A stretch of DNA of 36,995 nt from an uncultured Desulfosoma sp. (GTDB taxonomy: Bacteria; Desulfobacterota; Syntrophobacteria; Syntrophobacterales; DSM-9756): positions 1-36,995 of the forward strand of contig CALGPN010000006.1 of the NCBI GenBank assembly GCA_937960435.1, in the 5' to 3' direction. The notes below the pieces were generated by a model, which made no database searches, had not been told where the DNA came from, and saw nothing but the letters and a program-made list of their open reading frames with translations. Below, piece after piece: positions 1 to 7,901 of this stretch. Numbering within the stretch: the first letter of the stretch is position 1; every line of letters starts with the position of its first letter. A program made the position numbers and the translations under genes.

Positions 1-441
1 TGTCGTTTCAGATAATGTGCAATAGTTTCGCAAAACGTATTCGGCATGAGATGGTTGCGCGGCGAAAAAAATATCGGGTTTCTGCAGGCGAAATTCCGTT
101 AAAAAAGAAAAACAGCCAAGTCCTTCCAGAGATCTCCATGAAATTCTAGGGAAACGAGGACAGCCAAAACGTTGGTGCCGTGAATCCAAATTTTCTTGGT
201 TATCGCATGCCTGATTGATACCTATTGGCTTTCGATTTCCTTGGAGGAACATCCCCTTGGTGTCCTTGCGTCCAGAGGGTTCAAACTTTTCGTGCGGAAA
301 GAAGCCATCTCTTAAACCGGAAACAAAGAGAACACCGACAATGCTGCGGCTGTTTAGGGCGAGCCAAATAGGACGCCCCAAAACCTTATGCGTCTCAGTC
401 GAACTGATGTTACCGTCGGTGGTGAGAACATAAATTCCCAT
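1..441 (-). CDS. Partial open frame, unknown protein (runs off window edge)
   Basis: On the minus strand a frame beginning with ATG at 441 stays open for 147 codons and leaves the window at base 1, so no stop is visible. The first residues (MGIYVLTTDGN) look protein-like, but I recognise no domain and the distal part is of low character. The surrounding DNA is visibly poorer in G and C than the rest of the window and codon third positions do not favour G/C, which fits either recent acquisition or non-coding DNA. The upstream in-frame stop lies at 457-459. Only a weak ribosome-binding sequence precedes the ATG. It may be a chance open frame. Confidence 0.28.
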   Translation of the reverse strand, partial: MGIYVLTTDGNISSTETHKVLGRPIWLALNSRSIVGVLFVSGLRDGFFPHEKFEPSGRKDTKGMFLQGNRKPIGINQACDNQENLDSRHQRFGCPRFPRISWRSLEGLGCFSFLTEFRLQKPDIFFAAQPSHAEYVLRNYCTLSETT

Positions 442-973
442 GGTGAAGGTCCCAGCTTAGAATCCCGATAAGAACACGTCAGAGTATCTGCGCCTTTTGA
501 ATCGAAGCGATTATCAATCGTTCGCAGAGGTTTTCGACGCCGTGTCCTCCTGGCGCCACATACATCTAGATCGGAAGAAACGCTTTTGGACTTAAATGTT
601 TCGTTATGGTCTAGAACACGAGACTCGCGTGTTATCCTTGGATGGACTCGCCCAGCGTCTTGCGCGAACATCTCGGCGGGACGTCACGATTCGTTCGGGA
701 AGCGGACGTGGCCCAGGGATCGGCCGGGGCGAAGGTTGAGGAACCACGCCCAAGGGGGATGAGGCAGTGGCGAAGGCTTTCTCCCCTGGGTGCAGACCGA
801 CGTGCGCGCCATGAAAGTTTGTCTTTTGAATCATTCCTGGGGGCTTCCGGCAGGGGCGGTGGCGTTTGAAAGATGGTCTTCACAAGGGCTGTAAACACAG
901 CCTCATGTGGGAAATGACTTGACGTTTTCAGGAGGCTTCGGATTTGATGAGCCGGCTTTGGCTGAAAGGACCC
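442..973. other. Gene-free stretch upstream of tRNA-Pro
   Basis: Short frames occur on both strands but none has a convincing start, codon bias or recognisable motif. Composition shifts from AT-richer (before about 600) to GC-rich. I looked for tmRNA, RNase P, SRP and 6S-like signatures and saw none that I could support. Confidence 0.5.
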
Positions 974-1051
974 TGGTCGGGACGGGCGGATTTGAACCGC
1001 CGACCCCCTGCTCCCAAGGCAGGTGCGCTGACCAGTCTGCGCTACGCCCCG
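974..1051 (-). tRNA. tRNA-Pro(UGG)
   Basis: The reverse complement folds as a cloverleaf. The acceptor stem CGGGGCG pairs with CGTCCCG, the anticodon stem is CCTGC/GCAGG with loop CTTGGGA (anticodon TGG), and the T arm contains GGTTCAAATCC. The 3' CCA is encoded (bases 974-976 on the plus strand read TGG). Confidence 0.96.
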
Positions 1052-1161
1052 ACGCGTCCCGGGCGGGACGGGATCGGCTCGGTGCCTATCACAGCGATCC
1101 TTGAAATGCAAGACGATAACCGAGCAAAACCTTGAAACCTCAAAACTACGGCGAAACACGT

Positions 1162-1614
1162 ATGGAAAAGATTTGCGATCCCGTCGCGCGAAGAATCGAC
1201 CAGGTCCCCGCGGTGTCATGGCTCGGGCTGACGGTTCTGGAGGCCCGGGAGGGCATGGCCCGGGTGTTTCTTCCCTATCAAAGGCACATGTGCAATTCCC
1301 GCGGGATGGTCCAGGGCGGTGTGGTGAGCGCTCTTGCGGACTTTGCCGGAGCCATGGCGCTCCTTTCCAAACTTGAGGCGGATCAGTTCACCCCGACCAT
1401 TGAAATGTCTATCAACTTCCTGGGACCGACCCGTTCGGATCTGACGGCGGAAGCCCGGGTGCTCAAATGCGGCTCACGGGTCGGCACGGCCTTTGTCCAA
1501 GTCCGGGATGCGCAAGGGACTCTGACGGCGGCCGCACTCATTAGTTACGCCATTGCTCGGGAAATCGGCTCCGGGGGTGACGCTTCGGTGTCAACCCCGC
1601 GGAAAGAGGTATAA
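1162..1614 (+). CDS. PaaI-type hotdog thioesterase
   Basis: A 150-residue protein of the PaaI/YbgC-like hotdog superfamily, which hydrolyses acyl-CoA thioesters such as aromatic acyl-CoAs in the cytoplasm. The family core is visible: CNSRGMVQGG followed by a helix with LADFAGAMA, then strands containing TIEMSINFLGP and a C-terminal VQVRDAQGTLTA. The usual HGG of the active-site loop is read here as VQGG. The frame can be extended to a TTG at 1132, but ATG at 1162 gives the usual family length and I prefer it. The gene lies 50 bp before the phosphofructokinase gene on the same strand. The two phenylacetate-CoA ligase-type genes at 17-25 kb make an aromatic acyl-CoA substrate plausible, but this is inference. 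Confidence 0.85.
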   Translation: MEKICDPVARRIDQVPAVSWLGLTVLEAREGMARVFLPYQRHMCNSRGMVQGGVVSALADFAGAMALLSKLEADQFTPTIEMSINFLGPTRSDLTAEARVLKCGSRVGTAFVQVRDAQGTLTAAALISYAIAREIGSGGDASVSTPRKEV

Positions 1615-1664
1615 TCAATAAATCGCGAATCAATGGGCTCGAAGCCCAGGGTGAGGAGATTCCG

Positions 1665-3890
1665 ATGGTACGCAGTCTTGCGGTGATGACCAGCGGCGGG
1701 GACGCACCGGGCATGAACGCGGGGATTCGAGCGGTGGTTCGCCGCGCCCTGGATTGTGGTCTCAAGGTCTACGGCATTGAAAACGGCTACGAAGGGCTTG
1801 TTGCCGGCAGCGGGTCCGTTCGCCCTTTGGGATGGAGCGACGTGGGCGGAATCCTCCCCCGGGGCGGCACCTTTCTCGGCACAGCCCGATCCGAAAGGTT
1901 TCGGACCCGCGAAGGGCGGCTTTTGGCCGTAAAGAATCTGGTGGCGCAAGGCATCGACGCCCTCGTGGTCATCGGAGGCGACGGGTCTCTCATGGGAGCG
2001 CACATTCTGGCGGAAGAGTGGCCGTCCCATGTGGAAGCGCTCCAGAAGGAAGGGTTTTTGAACGGCGCGGCGGAGGCGCCCACGGCCTTGCACGTAATGG
2101 GTCTTCCCGGCTCCATCGACAACGACCTCTACGGGACGGACATGTCCATCGGGGTCGATACGGCCCTCAACCACATTGTGCACGCCATCGACGATTTGAC
2201 ATCCACGGCGGCGTCTCACCAGCGGACCTTCGTGGTGGAAACCATGGGACGCCACTGCGGATATCTCGCACTCATGGGTGCTTTGGGCGGCGGCGCCTCC
2301 TGGGTGCTCGTGCCCGAGGAAGAGCTGGACTTGCGCTGGCATCAGAAGATGACACGGGCCATCGAAAAGGCTCGGGCCATCGGGCGGCCGCACCAGATGG
2401 TCGTGGTGGCGGAAGGGGCCCGTCATCCCGACGGATTGCCCATCCGCACCGAGGAACTCAAAAAAATCCTGGCGGAAAGACTCGGCATTGATGTGCGCGT
2501 CACGGTCTTGGGCCACGTGCAGCGAGGAGGCGCCCCTTCGGCTTTCGATCGGATTTTGGCCACCCGTCTCGGTGTGGCCGCCGTGGACGCTCTGGTTCAG
2601 GCGGGCGATGAGCCGCTTCGGCACATGGTCGGGCTTCAGAAGAACCGCGTGGTTCTGACCCCTTTGATGGAGGTGGTGGAAAAAAGCCAAGCGGTAGGAA
2701 AGCAGATTGACCAGGGGTTCTACCAGGAAGCCCAGAAGCTTCGCGGAGAAGGTTTCATCCGCACCTTGGATCTTATCAAAACCCTGACGCGCATCGAACC
2801 GGCGGCGGCGACCCATACGGACGGCGTTGTGGGTTTGCTCACCGGGGGGGCCGACGCTCCGGGCATGAACACCGCGGTGAGCATCGCCGCGCGGTGCCTC
2901 ATGAACGAAGGGTTTTCCGTCGTGGGGGTGCGGGACGCTTTCATGGGGTTGATCCGCGGGGAATTCATGCCGCTGGAATGGAATGAACTCACCTCATGGG
3001 TCAACCGCCCCAGTTCGGACTTGGGCACCATGAGGCACGAGCTGACTGCCGAAGATGTGGAGCGTGTGGCCGAAACCATCGAAAAACACCAGATCCGGGG
3101 ACTCATCGCCATCGGAGGCCTGGGCACCTACCAGAATGTGGTTCGGTTGTCCGAAAAGGCCGGTGAGTTCAGGGCCCTGAACATTCCCATGGTTTTGGTC
3201 CCGGCGACCATCGACAACAATCTTCCGGGAACCGAATTCACCATCGGCTGCGATACGGCGCTCAACAACATCGTCCAAGCCCTTGACAAGATCCGACACA
3301 CGGCGGGGGCCACCAAGCGCACCTTTGTGGTGGAAGTCATGGGGCGGCAGTCCGGTTTCCTGGCTTTGATGGCGGCTTTGGCTTCCGGGGCGGAAAAGGC
3401 CTATCTGCCGGAAAAGGGCATCACCCTTGCCGAGCTCAACGAGGATGTGGCCGCCCTTCGGGAAAGCTTTCAGTGCGGCAAAAGGATGGTTATCTATTTG
3501 CGCAATGAAAATGCGTCGCGGCACTACACGACGGATTTCATCAGTCGCCTGTTGGAGGAGGAAAGCCACGGGCTGTATCAGGTCCGCACCGCCATTCTCG
3601 GGCATCTCCAACGCGGCGGGGTGCCCTCGGCATTCGACCGGATTCTTGCGAGCCGCATGGGATCGGTGGCGGCGCGGGAGATGAGCGCCATGCTGCGCCG
3701 GGATCAGCGGGAAATTCTGGTTCTGGGCCAACGGGGCAGGGGGTTGGAGGTTTTTACCTTGTCCCAAATCCTTCAAGAAATGGACATGAAAGAGGGGCGG
3801 CCCAAGCATCAATGGTTTTTAGAACTGGTCGCCACGGCGGAGGCCCTGGCCAAGCATGCGCCGGTCTGCCGCCTAGACGGCACGGAGTAG
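1665..3890 (+). CDS. Tandem (double-domain) ATP-dependent 6-phosphofructokinase
   Basis: A 741-residue protein made of two fused phosphofructokinase domains (about 1-370 and 385-741), roughly twice the usual bacterial length. The N-terminal half has the complete active site: GGDAPGMN (11-18), GGDG (104-107, Gly after Asp as in ATP-using enzymes) and GSIDND (149-154) with catalytic Asp152, then SHQRTFVVETMGRHCGYLAL. The C-terminal half keeps the fold (GGADAPGMN, a MGRQSGFLAL segment) but reads GGLG near 482-485 and PATIDNN at 513-519. It therefore lacks the Mg-binding Asp and the second Asp of the IDND motif. This mirrors eukaryotic PFK, whose C-terminal half became regulatory. The inferred role is fructose-6-phosphate phosphorylation in glycolysis, with the C-terminal half possibly an allosteric site. 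Its stop is 4 bp before the lipoprotein gene. Confidence 0.9.
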   Translation: MVRSLAVMTSGGDAPGMNAGIRAVVRRALDCGLKVYGIENGYEGLVAGSGSVRPLGWSDVGGILPRGGTFLGTARSERFRTREGRLLAVKNLVAQGIDALVVIGGDGSLMGAHILAEEWPSHVEALQKEGFLNGAAEAPTALHVMGLPGSIDNDLYGTDMSIGVDTALNHIVHAIDDLTSTAASHQRTFVVETMGRHCGYLALMGALGGGASWVLVPEEELDLRWHQKMTRAIEKARAIGRPHQMVVVAEGARHPDGLPIRTEELKKILAERLGIDVRVTVLGHVQRGGAPSAFDRILATRLGVAAVDALVQAGDEPLRHMVGLQKNRVVLTPLMEVVEKSQAVGKQIDQGFYQEAQKLRGEGFIRTLDLIKTLTRIEPAAATHTDGVVGLLTGGADAPGMNTAVSIAARCLMNEGFSVVGVRDAFMGLIRGEFMPLEWNELTSWVNRPSSDLGTMRHELTAEDVERVAETIEKHQIRGLIAIGGLGTYQNVVRLSEKAGEFRALNIPMVLVPATIDNNLPGTEFTIGCDTALNNIVQALDKIRHTAGATKRTFVVEVMGRQSGFLALMAALASGAEKAYLPEKGITLAELNEDVAALRESFQCGKRMVIYLRNENASRHYTTDFISRLLEEESHGLYQVRTAILGHLQRGGVPSAFDRILASRMGSVAAREMSAMLRRDQREILVLGQRGRGLEVFTLSQILQEMDMKEGRPKHQWFLELVATAEALAKHAPVCRLDGTE

Positions 3891-3894
3891 GACC

Positions 3895-4422
3895 ATGCGG
3901 AAAGCCAAAGTTCTTCTGTGCTTCTTCGGAATGTGGCTGATGGCCGGGTGTGCCCACGTCATCTCCCCCCAGGTGCGCGAACAGGCGACCCTGAATCTCG
4001 GCCTGGAGGAGGTCCGGCGGAACCCCGGCTTCTACAAAGGCAAAGTGGTCATCTGGAGCGGCAAGATTCTTTCGGGGGAAAACAAGAGCGACGGCACATG
4101 GCTTGAAATTCTTGAGATGCCGGCCGACCGGCAAGGCAAACCGTCCGATACCACACGATCGGGCGGGAGATTTCTTGCCAAAGACCCCCGTTTCGTGGAC
4201 ACGGCGCTCTATGCCCCCAACCGGCTGGTGACCGTCGCCGGGACCGTCACGGGATCGGAAGAGCGGAGCGTCGGCGCGGTTCCCTACGTTTACCCCGTCG
4301 TGACCGTTCTGGAAATGCACCTCTGGGCCGAAGAGCCGGTGGTCGTCCGGGATCCCTATTACTATGACCGGTATCCGCCCATTTGGTGGCGGTTCTACTT
4401 CGGGCATGGGTGGTGCTGGTAA
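3895..4422 (+). CDS. Slp-family outer-membrane lipoprotein
   Basis: A 175-residue protein with a lipoprotein signal: a hydrophobic segment ending in the lipobox LMAGC, with Cys19 as the lipidation site. The body (LEEVRRNPGFYKGKVVIW, then GRFLAKDPRFVD and YAPNRLVTVAGTV) matches the Slp family, starvation-inducible lipoproteins of unclear function anchored in the outer membrane. The C-terminus is rich in Tyr and Trp (YYYDRYPPIWW). The ATG lies 4 bp after the phosphofructokinase stop, and the Shine-Dalgarno sequence GGAGTAGGA overlaps that gene's end, so the two are probably co-transcribed. It converges with the oxidoreductase gene, with only 6 bp between stops. Confidence 0.85.
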   Translation: MRKAKVLLCFFGMWLMAGCAHVISPQVREQATLNLGLEEVRRNPGFYKGKVVIWSGKILSGENKSDGTWLEILEMPADRQGKPSDTTRSGGRFLAKDPRFVDTALYAPNRLVTVAGTVTGSEERSVGAVPYVYPVVTVLEMHLWAEEPVVVRDPYYYDRYPPIWWRFYFGHGWCW

Positions 4423-4428
4423 GCCGTT

Positions 4429-6498
4429 CTAGCCGGGGACGATGCGGCATGGGATGGCCCGAACCTGCGGGGTGGCCATGACGGGATCCGTCCGGCCCAC
4501 TGCCGTGATCATGTTGAGATTGGCCGTGTCCCACCCCCGTAAGGGATCTTCGGTTTTTTCCGGAAACCACCAGCCGTAGTCGGCCAAAACCACGGGATGT
4601 CGCAAGGCTTCCGTCACGTGGGCCCGCTGGCGAATACGACCGTGAGCCGTTTCGACGGCCACGTCCTGTCCCTCCCGTATGCCCAACTGGGTTGCCGTTT
4701 CCCGCGAGACCCATACCCTCGGTTCCGGATGGTTTTTCCGCAGACTGTCCAGATGCCTGTAGGCCGAATGGAAGAAATCCTTGGGCTTTCGGCTGGTGAG
4801 CAGCAAGGGGAAATCGCTCGGCAAGGCCAAAGGGTCTTCGGCGACTGGCAGCGCGCGAAACCCCCATTTTTCCAGAAGGCTCGATCGCAATTCCACCTTT
4901 CCGGAAGGTGTCTTGAACCCCTTGTCTCGGTAGGTTCGGAACCTTTTGGGCCCGAAGAGCACACCTTTTTCGCAAAACTCGCGATAGGTGAAACCGGAAG
5001 GGGCCAAAATGGCTTCCAAGATGTCTTGGGGACCGTCCCAAAAGCGTTCGGCGAGCCCCATGCGTTTCCCCCATTCGTTCAAAATCCACAAGTCCGAGCG
5101 GCAGCCTTCGGGAGGGTCCACGATCTTGGGGCGTGCCGTGACGAAACCGTGGGGCAGGCCGTAATGGCCGATGTCATCGTATTCCATGGGCAAGGCGATG
5201 GGGAGCACCAGGTCCGCCAGGGCAGCCGTCGGCGTCATGACCTGGTCGGCCACAGCCAGAAAATCCAGGGACTCCAAGGCTCTTTTGACGCTCGGCGCCT
5301 CGGAATAACTGAGCATGGGGTTTGTGCCCTGCACGTACAGGCAGCGGATGGGATAAGGCGCTTGATGGAGGATGGATTCCACCACCATCCAGCCGGGCAC
5401 CGAAATGAGGCGCGGAAGAATGCCGTGGTGATGATTGAGGAGCTTTTTGGGGCGGTCGGGAAAGTCGTCCAGCGCGATCATGTCCTTGAGGGCCATGAGC
5501 CGCGGCATTTCGGTGCGGACGTTCCCTCCGGGTTCTTCCAGGTTGCCGGTGACGGCCATGAGGTGGACCAGGGCGCGACACGTGTCGGCGCTGTTGGGAG
5601 TGTGTTCCACGGCATTGCCCCACTGGAGGCACGCCGGGCGGGATTGGGCGTAAAGGCGTGCGGCCGCCGTGATCTTTTCTTTGTCCACCCAGCAGCCGGC
5701 CGCAACCCGATCCGGCGTGTACGGCCGCACGGCCTGACGCAGGTCGTCGAATCCGACCGTCCATTGTTCCACAAACCCATGGTCGTACAGTCCTTCCTCC
5801 AGGATGACGTGAAGAAAGCCCATGGCAAGAAGATCGTCCGTCCCGGGGCGAATCTGAAGCCAGAGATCGGCCTTTTCGGCGAGGCCTGTCTTCAGGGGGT
5901 CCACGACCACTAGGCGAGCGCCCTCTTTGAGGCACGCATGGAGATGTCCTCCCAGGACCCCTTCCTCGTTGGTGGCCGTAGGGTTACTGCCCCACAGGAG
6001 CACGCACCGAGACGGGCCGTGCAAATCGGCCACGGGAAAGAATCCGCAGGTGACCAAGGCCATTTGTTCCCGAGGCATGTGGCACACATGCTGACTTCCG
6101 GCCACGTTGGGGCACCGCAGGAGGTTGGCGAGACGGAGGAGCAGGAAAAATTCCGGGCCCTTGGGTGCGCCCTGGGCAAAAGCGAGGCTTTCCGGTCCGC
6201 GGGCGTGCAGCGCCTTGGAAAAGGCTTGGGCCAGCTGGTCCAAAGCCTCATTCCAGGAAATGGGTTCCCAAAGACCGGAGCCTCGAGGCCCGTTTCGCCG
6301 AAGGGGCTGGGTGAGCCGCAAAGGGTTTTCCAGACGTTCCTTGGCCGAAAGCCCTTTTCGGCAGTGCCAACCGTGGCTGAAGGGATCGTCCGGGTCCGGG
6401 ACCACTTTGTCGATCCGCCCGTTCTTGGTGAAGACTTTCAAGCCGCAGCCGCCGTGGTCGAATCGAGCGCAATGGGTCCGAAACCATCCCTGTGCCAT
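4429..6498 (-). CDS. Mo/W-bis-pterin oxidoreductase, acetylene-hydratase-like
   Basis: A 689-residue DMSO-reductase-superfamily protein. The N-terminal Fe-S region reads C10-A-R-F13-D14-H-G-G-C18 ... C46-R-K-G. It keeps the C-x27-C spacing but has Phe-Asp where the second cluster cysteine normally sits. Cys139 in GSQHVCHMPREQ aligns by position with the metal-ligating Cys141 of Pelobacter acetylene hydratase. The pterin-binding domains (VVVDPLKTGLAEKADLWL, then QGTNPMLSY) and the C-terminal dinucleotide-binding beta barrel (LLTSRKPKDFFHSAYRH) are present. No Tat signal is visible, so it is probably cytoplasmic. ATG at 6498 is chosen because GAGGAG lies 6 bases upstream; a GTG at 6528 would add ten residues and overlap the previous stop. 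It is the last gene of a minus-strand operon. The substrate is unknown; hydration or oxidoreduction are both possible. Confidence 0.82.
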   Translation of the reverse strand: MAQGWFRTHCARFDHGGCGLKVFTKNGRIDKVVPDPDDPFSHGWHCRKGLSAKERLENPLRLTQPLRRNGPRGSGLWEPISWNEALDQLAQAFSKALHARGPESLAFAQGAPKGPEFFLLLRLANLLRCPNVAGSQHVCHMPREQMALVTCGFFPVADLHGPSRCVLLWGSNPTATNEEGVLGGHLHACLKEGARLVVVDPLKTGLAEKADLWLQIRPGTDDLLAMGFLHVILEEGLYDHGFVEQWTVGFDDLRQAVRPYTPDRVAAGCWVDKEKITAAARLYAQSRPACLQWGNAVEHTPNSADTCRALVHLMAVTGNLEEPGGNVRTEMPRLMALKDMIALDDFPDRPKKLLNHHHGILPRLISVPGWMVVESILHQAPYPIRCLYVQGTNPMLSYSEAPSVKRALESLDFLAVADQVMTPTAALADLVLPIALPMEYDDIGHYGLPHGFVTARPKIVDPPEGCRSDLWILNEWGKRMGLAERFWDGPQDILEAILAPSGFTYREFCEKGVLFGPKRFRTYRDKGFKTPSGKVELRSSLLEKWGFRALPVAEDPLALPSDFPLLLTSRKPKDFFHSAYRHLDSLRKNHPEPRVWVSRETATQLGIREGQDVAVETAHGRIRQRAHVTEALRHPVVLADYGWWFPEKTEDPLRGWDTANLNMITAVGRTDPVMATPQVRAIPCRIVPG

Positions 6499-6524
6499 GG
6501 GATTCTCCTCGAAGTCTTTCATCG

Positions 6525-6857
6525 TCACGATGCGAGATTTGTTTTCGCTTTTTGCAGCAGATCGTTCAGTTCAACGGATTTTTGGGCGACTGTTTCCAGA
6601 GTGTCCGCTACGGTGTGGAGACCCTCCGAACGGGCGCGCTCCGCCCACAGGCGGTAAGAAGCCACGTGATCCTGGTTGTGGTGGACCCAATGATCGAGCA
6701 ACTTGGTCAGCTTGTCCTTCATGGAAAGGGAGCTTGAGCCGTCTTCGTTTCTCGAAGTTTTTTCCCCCTGACCGGCGTCGGGCTTGTGAGGGTGGCCGTG
6801 ATGGTGGTGGTGTCGGTGCTCGTGACCTTGAGGATCGTCGTAGGGGTGATGTGTCAT
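6525..6857 (-). CDS. Small His-rich N-terminus protein, DUF8180-like
   Basis: A 110-residue protein. Its first about 30 residues form a histidine-rich, metal-binding-looking segment (HEHRHHHHHGHPHKP). A short polar linker and a helical domain follow (LLDHWVHHNQDHVASYRLWAERA, then VADTLETVAQKSVELNDLL). The helical part resembles a small domain of unknown function seen in anaerobic bacteria; I am not certain of its name. No signal peptide is visible, so it is probably cytoplasmic. ATG at 6857 is preferred because AAGGGA precedes it; a TTG at 6878 would add seven residues. It lies between the DUF4198 gene and the Mo/W enzyme in one operon, which suggests a metal-handling or accessory role for that enzyme (inference). 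Confidence 0.72.
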   Translation of the reverse strand: MTHHPYDDPQGHEHRHHHHHGHPHKPDAGQGEKTSRNEDGSSSLSMKDKLTKLLDHWVHHNQDHVASYRLWAERARSEGLHTVADTLETVAQKSVELNDLLQKAKTNLAS

Positions 6858-6885
6858 GGCCGTCCCTTTTCTTTCCAAATGAGGA

Positions 6886-7695
6886 TTATTTCATGTCCGC
6901 GGTGTAGACCCAGAAGACCGCGCCGATTTCCACGGGTTTGGGGACCCCGTCCTTTTTCAGCTTCCACCGGGCTTCGCTGAGCGCTGCAAAGCCCCACCAG
7001 CCGGCTCGGGGCATGGCGTAGGTGAACACGCCGTTACCGTCCGCTTTGACGACCTGGGTCACATAAGGGTCGGACGGGGCTGCGACCTTTGAGGGGTTCC
7101 CCGGCGATTCGTTGAGGTATTCCACTTCCACTTCGGCATGGGGCACGGGTTTTCCCTTGAGAAGCACCCGACCGGTAAAAACGTTTCCGGTCCACAATCC
7201 GTAAGGCCTGGTGAGCGGCACGATTTCCGTTTCCAACCCGACCGGCGTGTCCCAGCCTTCTTCGAGTCCCAGTGCCTGGACGCACACCTTGGTGTAGTGC
7301 ACGATGTATTTGTCTTCGGCGGGTTCCCAGTAGGGAGCCGGTTCCAGGAAAAAGAGGTAGTCGCCGGGTTTTCTGAGGGTTACGGTGGTCTCCCAAAAGG
7401 TGAAATCGCGGTCCTGATCTTCGCTTCGCCCTTTACGGGGTTGAAGCGATTGGGTAAGGTCCGTTTTCTGGCCCTTGTGAAGAAAACCGAACCGCTTGGG
7501 TTTTTCCATCTCCATGTAATGGCCTTCCATGGGATGGAGGAACTTGGCCTGGACGGTTAGGGCTTTGGGGTCATCGGGGGTGACGATGTCGTCGGATGGA
7601 AGGATCAGCCCGAAATGGGCCGAAGCGGGTCCGGCGCTCAGAAGCAGAAAGGAAAAAATTCCGAGGCACAGTGCGACGCGGATGCGGCGTTTCAT
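6886..7695 (-). CDS. Exported DUF4198 (NikK-like) protein
   Basis: A 269-residue exported protein. The start at 7695 is fixed by a perfect AAGGAGG six bases upstream; an upstream in-frame start would add five residues. A signal peptide ([20 protein letters not shown]) ends with a likely cleavage after A-S-A, leaving His at the new N-terminus followed by [10 protein letters not shown]4198 proteins, including the NikK subunits of some nickel/cobalt uptake systems, commonly begin this way after cleavage. The remainder is beta-rich, with a carboxypeptidase-regulatory-like repeat near the C-terminus ([22 protein letters not shown]). It leads an operon with the His-rich protein and the Mo/W oxidoreductase. 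A periplasmic metal-binding role is inferred from the family and not shown here. No permease gene is adjacent. Confidence 0.82.
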   Translation of the reverse strand: MKRRIRVALCLGIFSFLLLSAGPASAHFGLILPSDDIVTPDDPKALTVQAKFLHPMEGHYMEMEKPKRFGFLHKGQKTDLTQSLQPRKGRSEDQDRDFTFWETTVTLRKPGDYLFFLEPAPYWEPAEDKYIVHYTKVCVQALGLEEGWDTPVGLETEIVPLTRPYGLWTGNVFTGRVLLKGKPVPHAEVEVEYLNESPGNPSKVAAPSDPYVTQVVKADGNGVFTYAMPRAGWWGFAALSEARWKLKKDGVPKPVEIGAVFWVYTADMK

Positions 7696-7853
7696 GATAA
7701 CCTCCTTCACTGAAGCGAGCCTTAAAAACTGAAGATCTTTCGGGTCATGAGCCCAGCCTTCGTGACCGGAGGTTCACGGGAAGGTTCCGCCGAGGAACCT
7801 TTCGAGGTGTGGACAGCCACGACGGGAAAGTTTCAACTTTCCATTGCCTTCCT
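7696..7853 (-). promoter_or_regulatory. Structured 5' leader of the DUF4198 operon
   Basis: Between the predicted promoter and the DUF4198 start lie about 150 transcribed bases with several hairpins. A 7-bp palindrome lies at 7825-7842 (GGAAAGT/ACTTTCC), a 7-bp stem with a 5-base loop at 7782-7800 (AGGTTCC/GGAACCT), and a 5-bp stem closing a larger loop at 7743-7767. I cannot match it with confidence to a known riboswitch class. Confidence 0.4.
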
Positions 7854-7882
7854 AATGTGAAGGAAAACACGAAGACTGTCAA
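7854..7882 (-). promoter_or_regulatory. Predicted sigma-70-type promoter of the DUF4198 operon
   Basis: Reading the minus strand, TTGACA (7882-7877) is followed after 17 bases by CACATT (7859-7854). The -35 box is perfect and the -10 box is weak (3 of 6). A CCTTC/GAAGG inverted repeat overlaps the -10 region. The divergent selenoprotein gene begins 20 bp away. Confidence 0.5.
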
Positions 7883-7901
7883 GGCACGGAGCGGCGGATC
7901 G

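Noticed and set aside
600-960. GC-rich structured-looking stretch considered as a housekeeping RNA (6S, RNase P, tmRNA, SRP)
   Set aside because: None of the conserved core sequences of these RNAs could be found on either strand.
1545-2816. Long minus-strand open frame opposite the phosphofructokinase gene
   Set aside because: It is antisense to a gene with full motifs; its translation is low-complexity and without domains, a by-product of GC-rich codon bias.
4597-5913. 438-codon plus-strand frame opposite the Mo/W oxidoreductase
   Set aside because: It is a shadow frame; the minus-strand protein carries all cofactor motifs.
7696-7853. Leader of the DUF4198 operon called as a molybdenum cofactor riboswitch
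   Set aside because: Stems are present, but I could not place the conserved Moco aptamer bases, so it is reported only as an unexplained structured leader.
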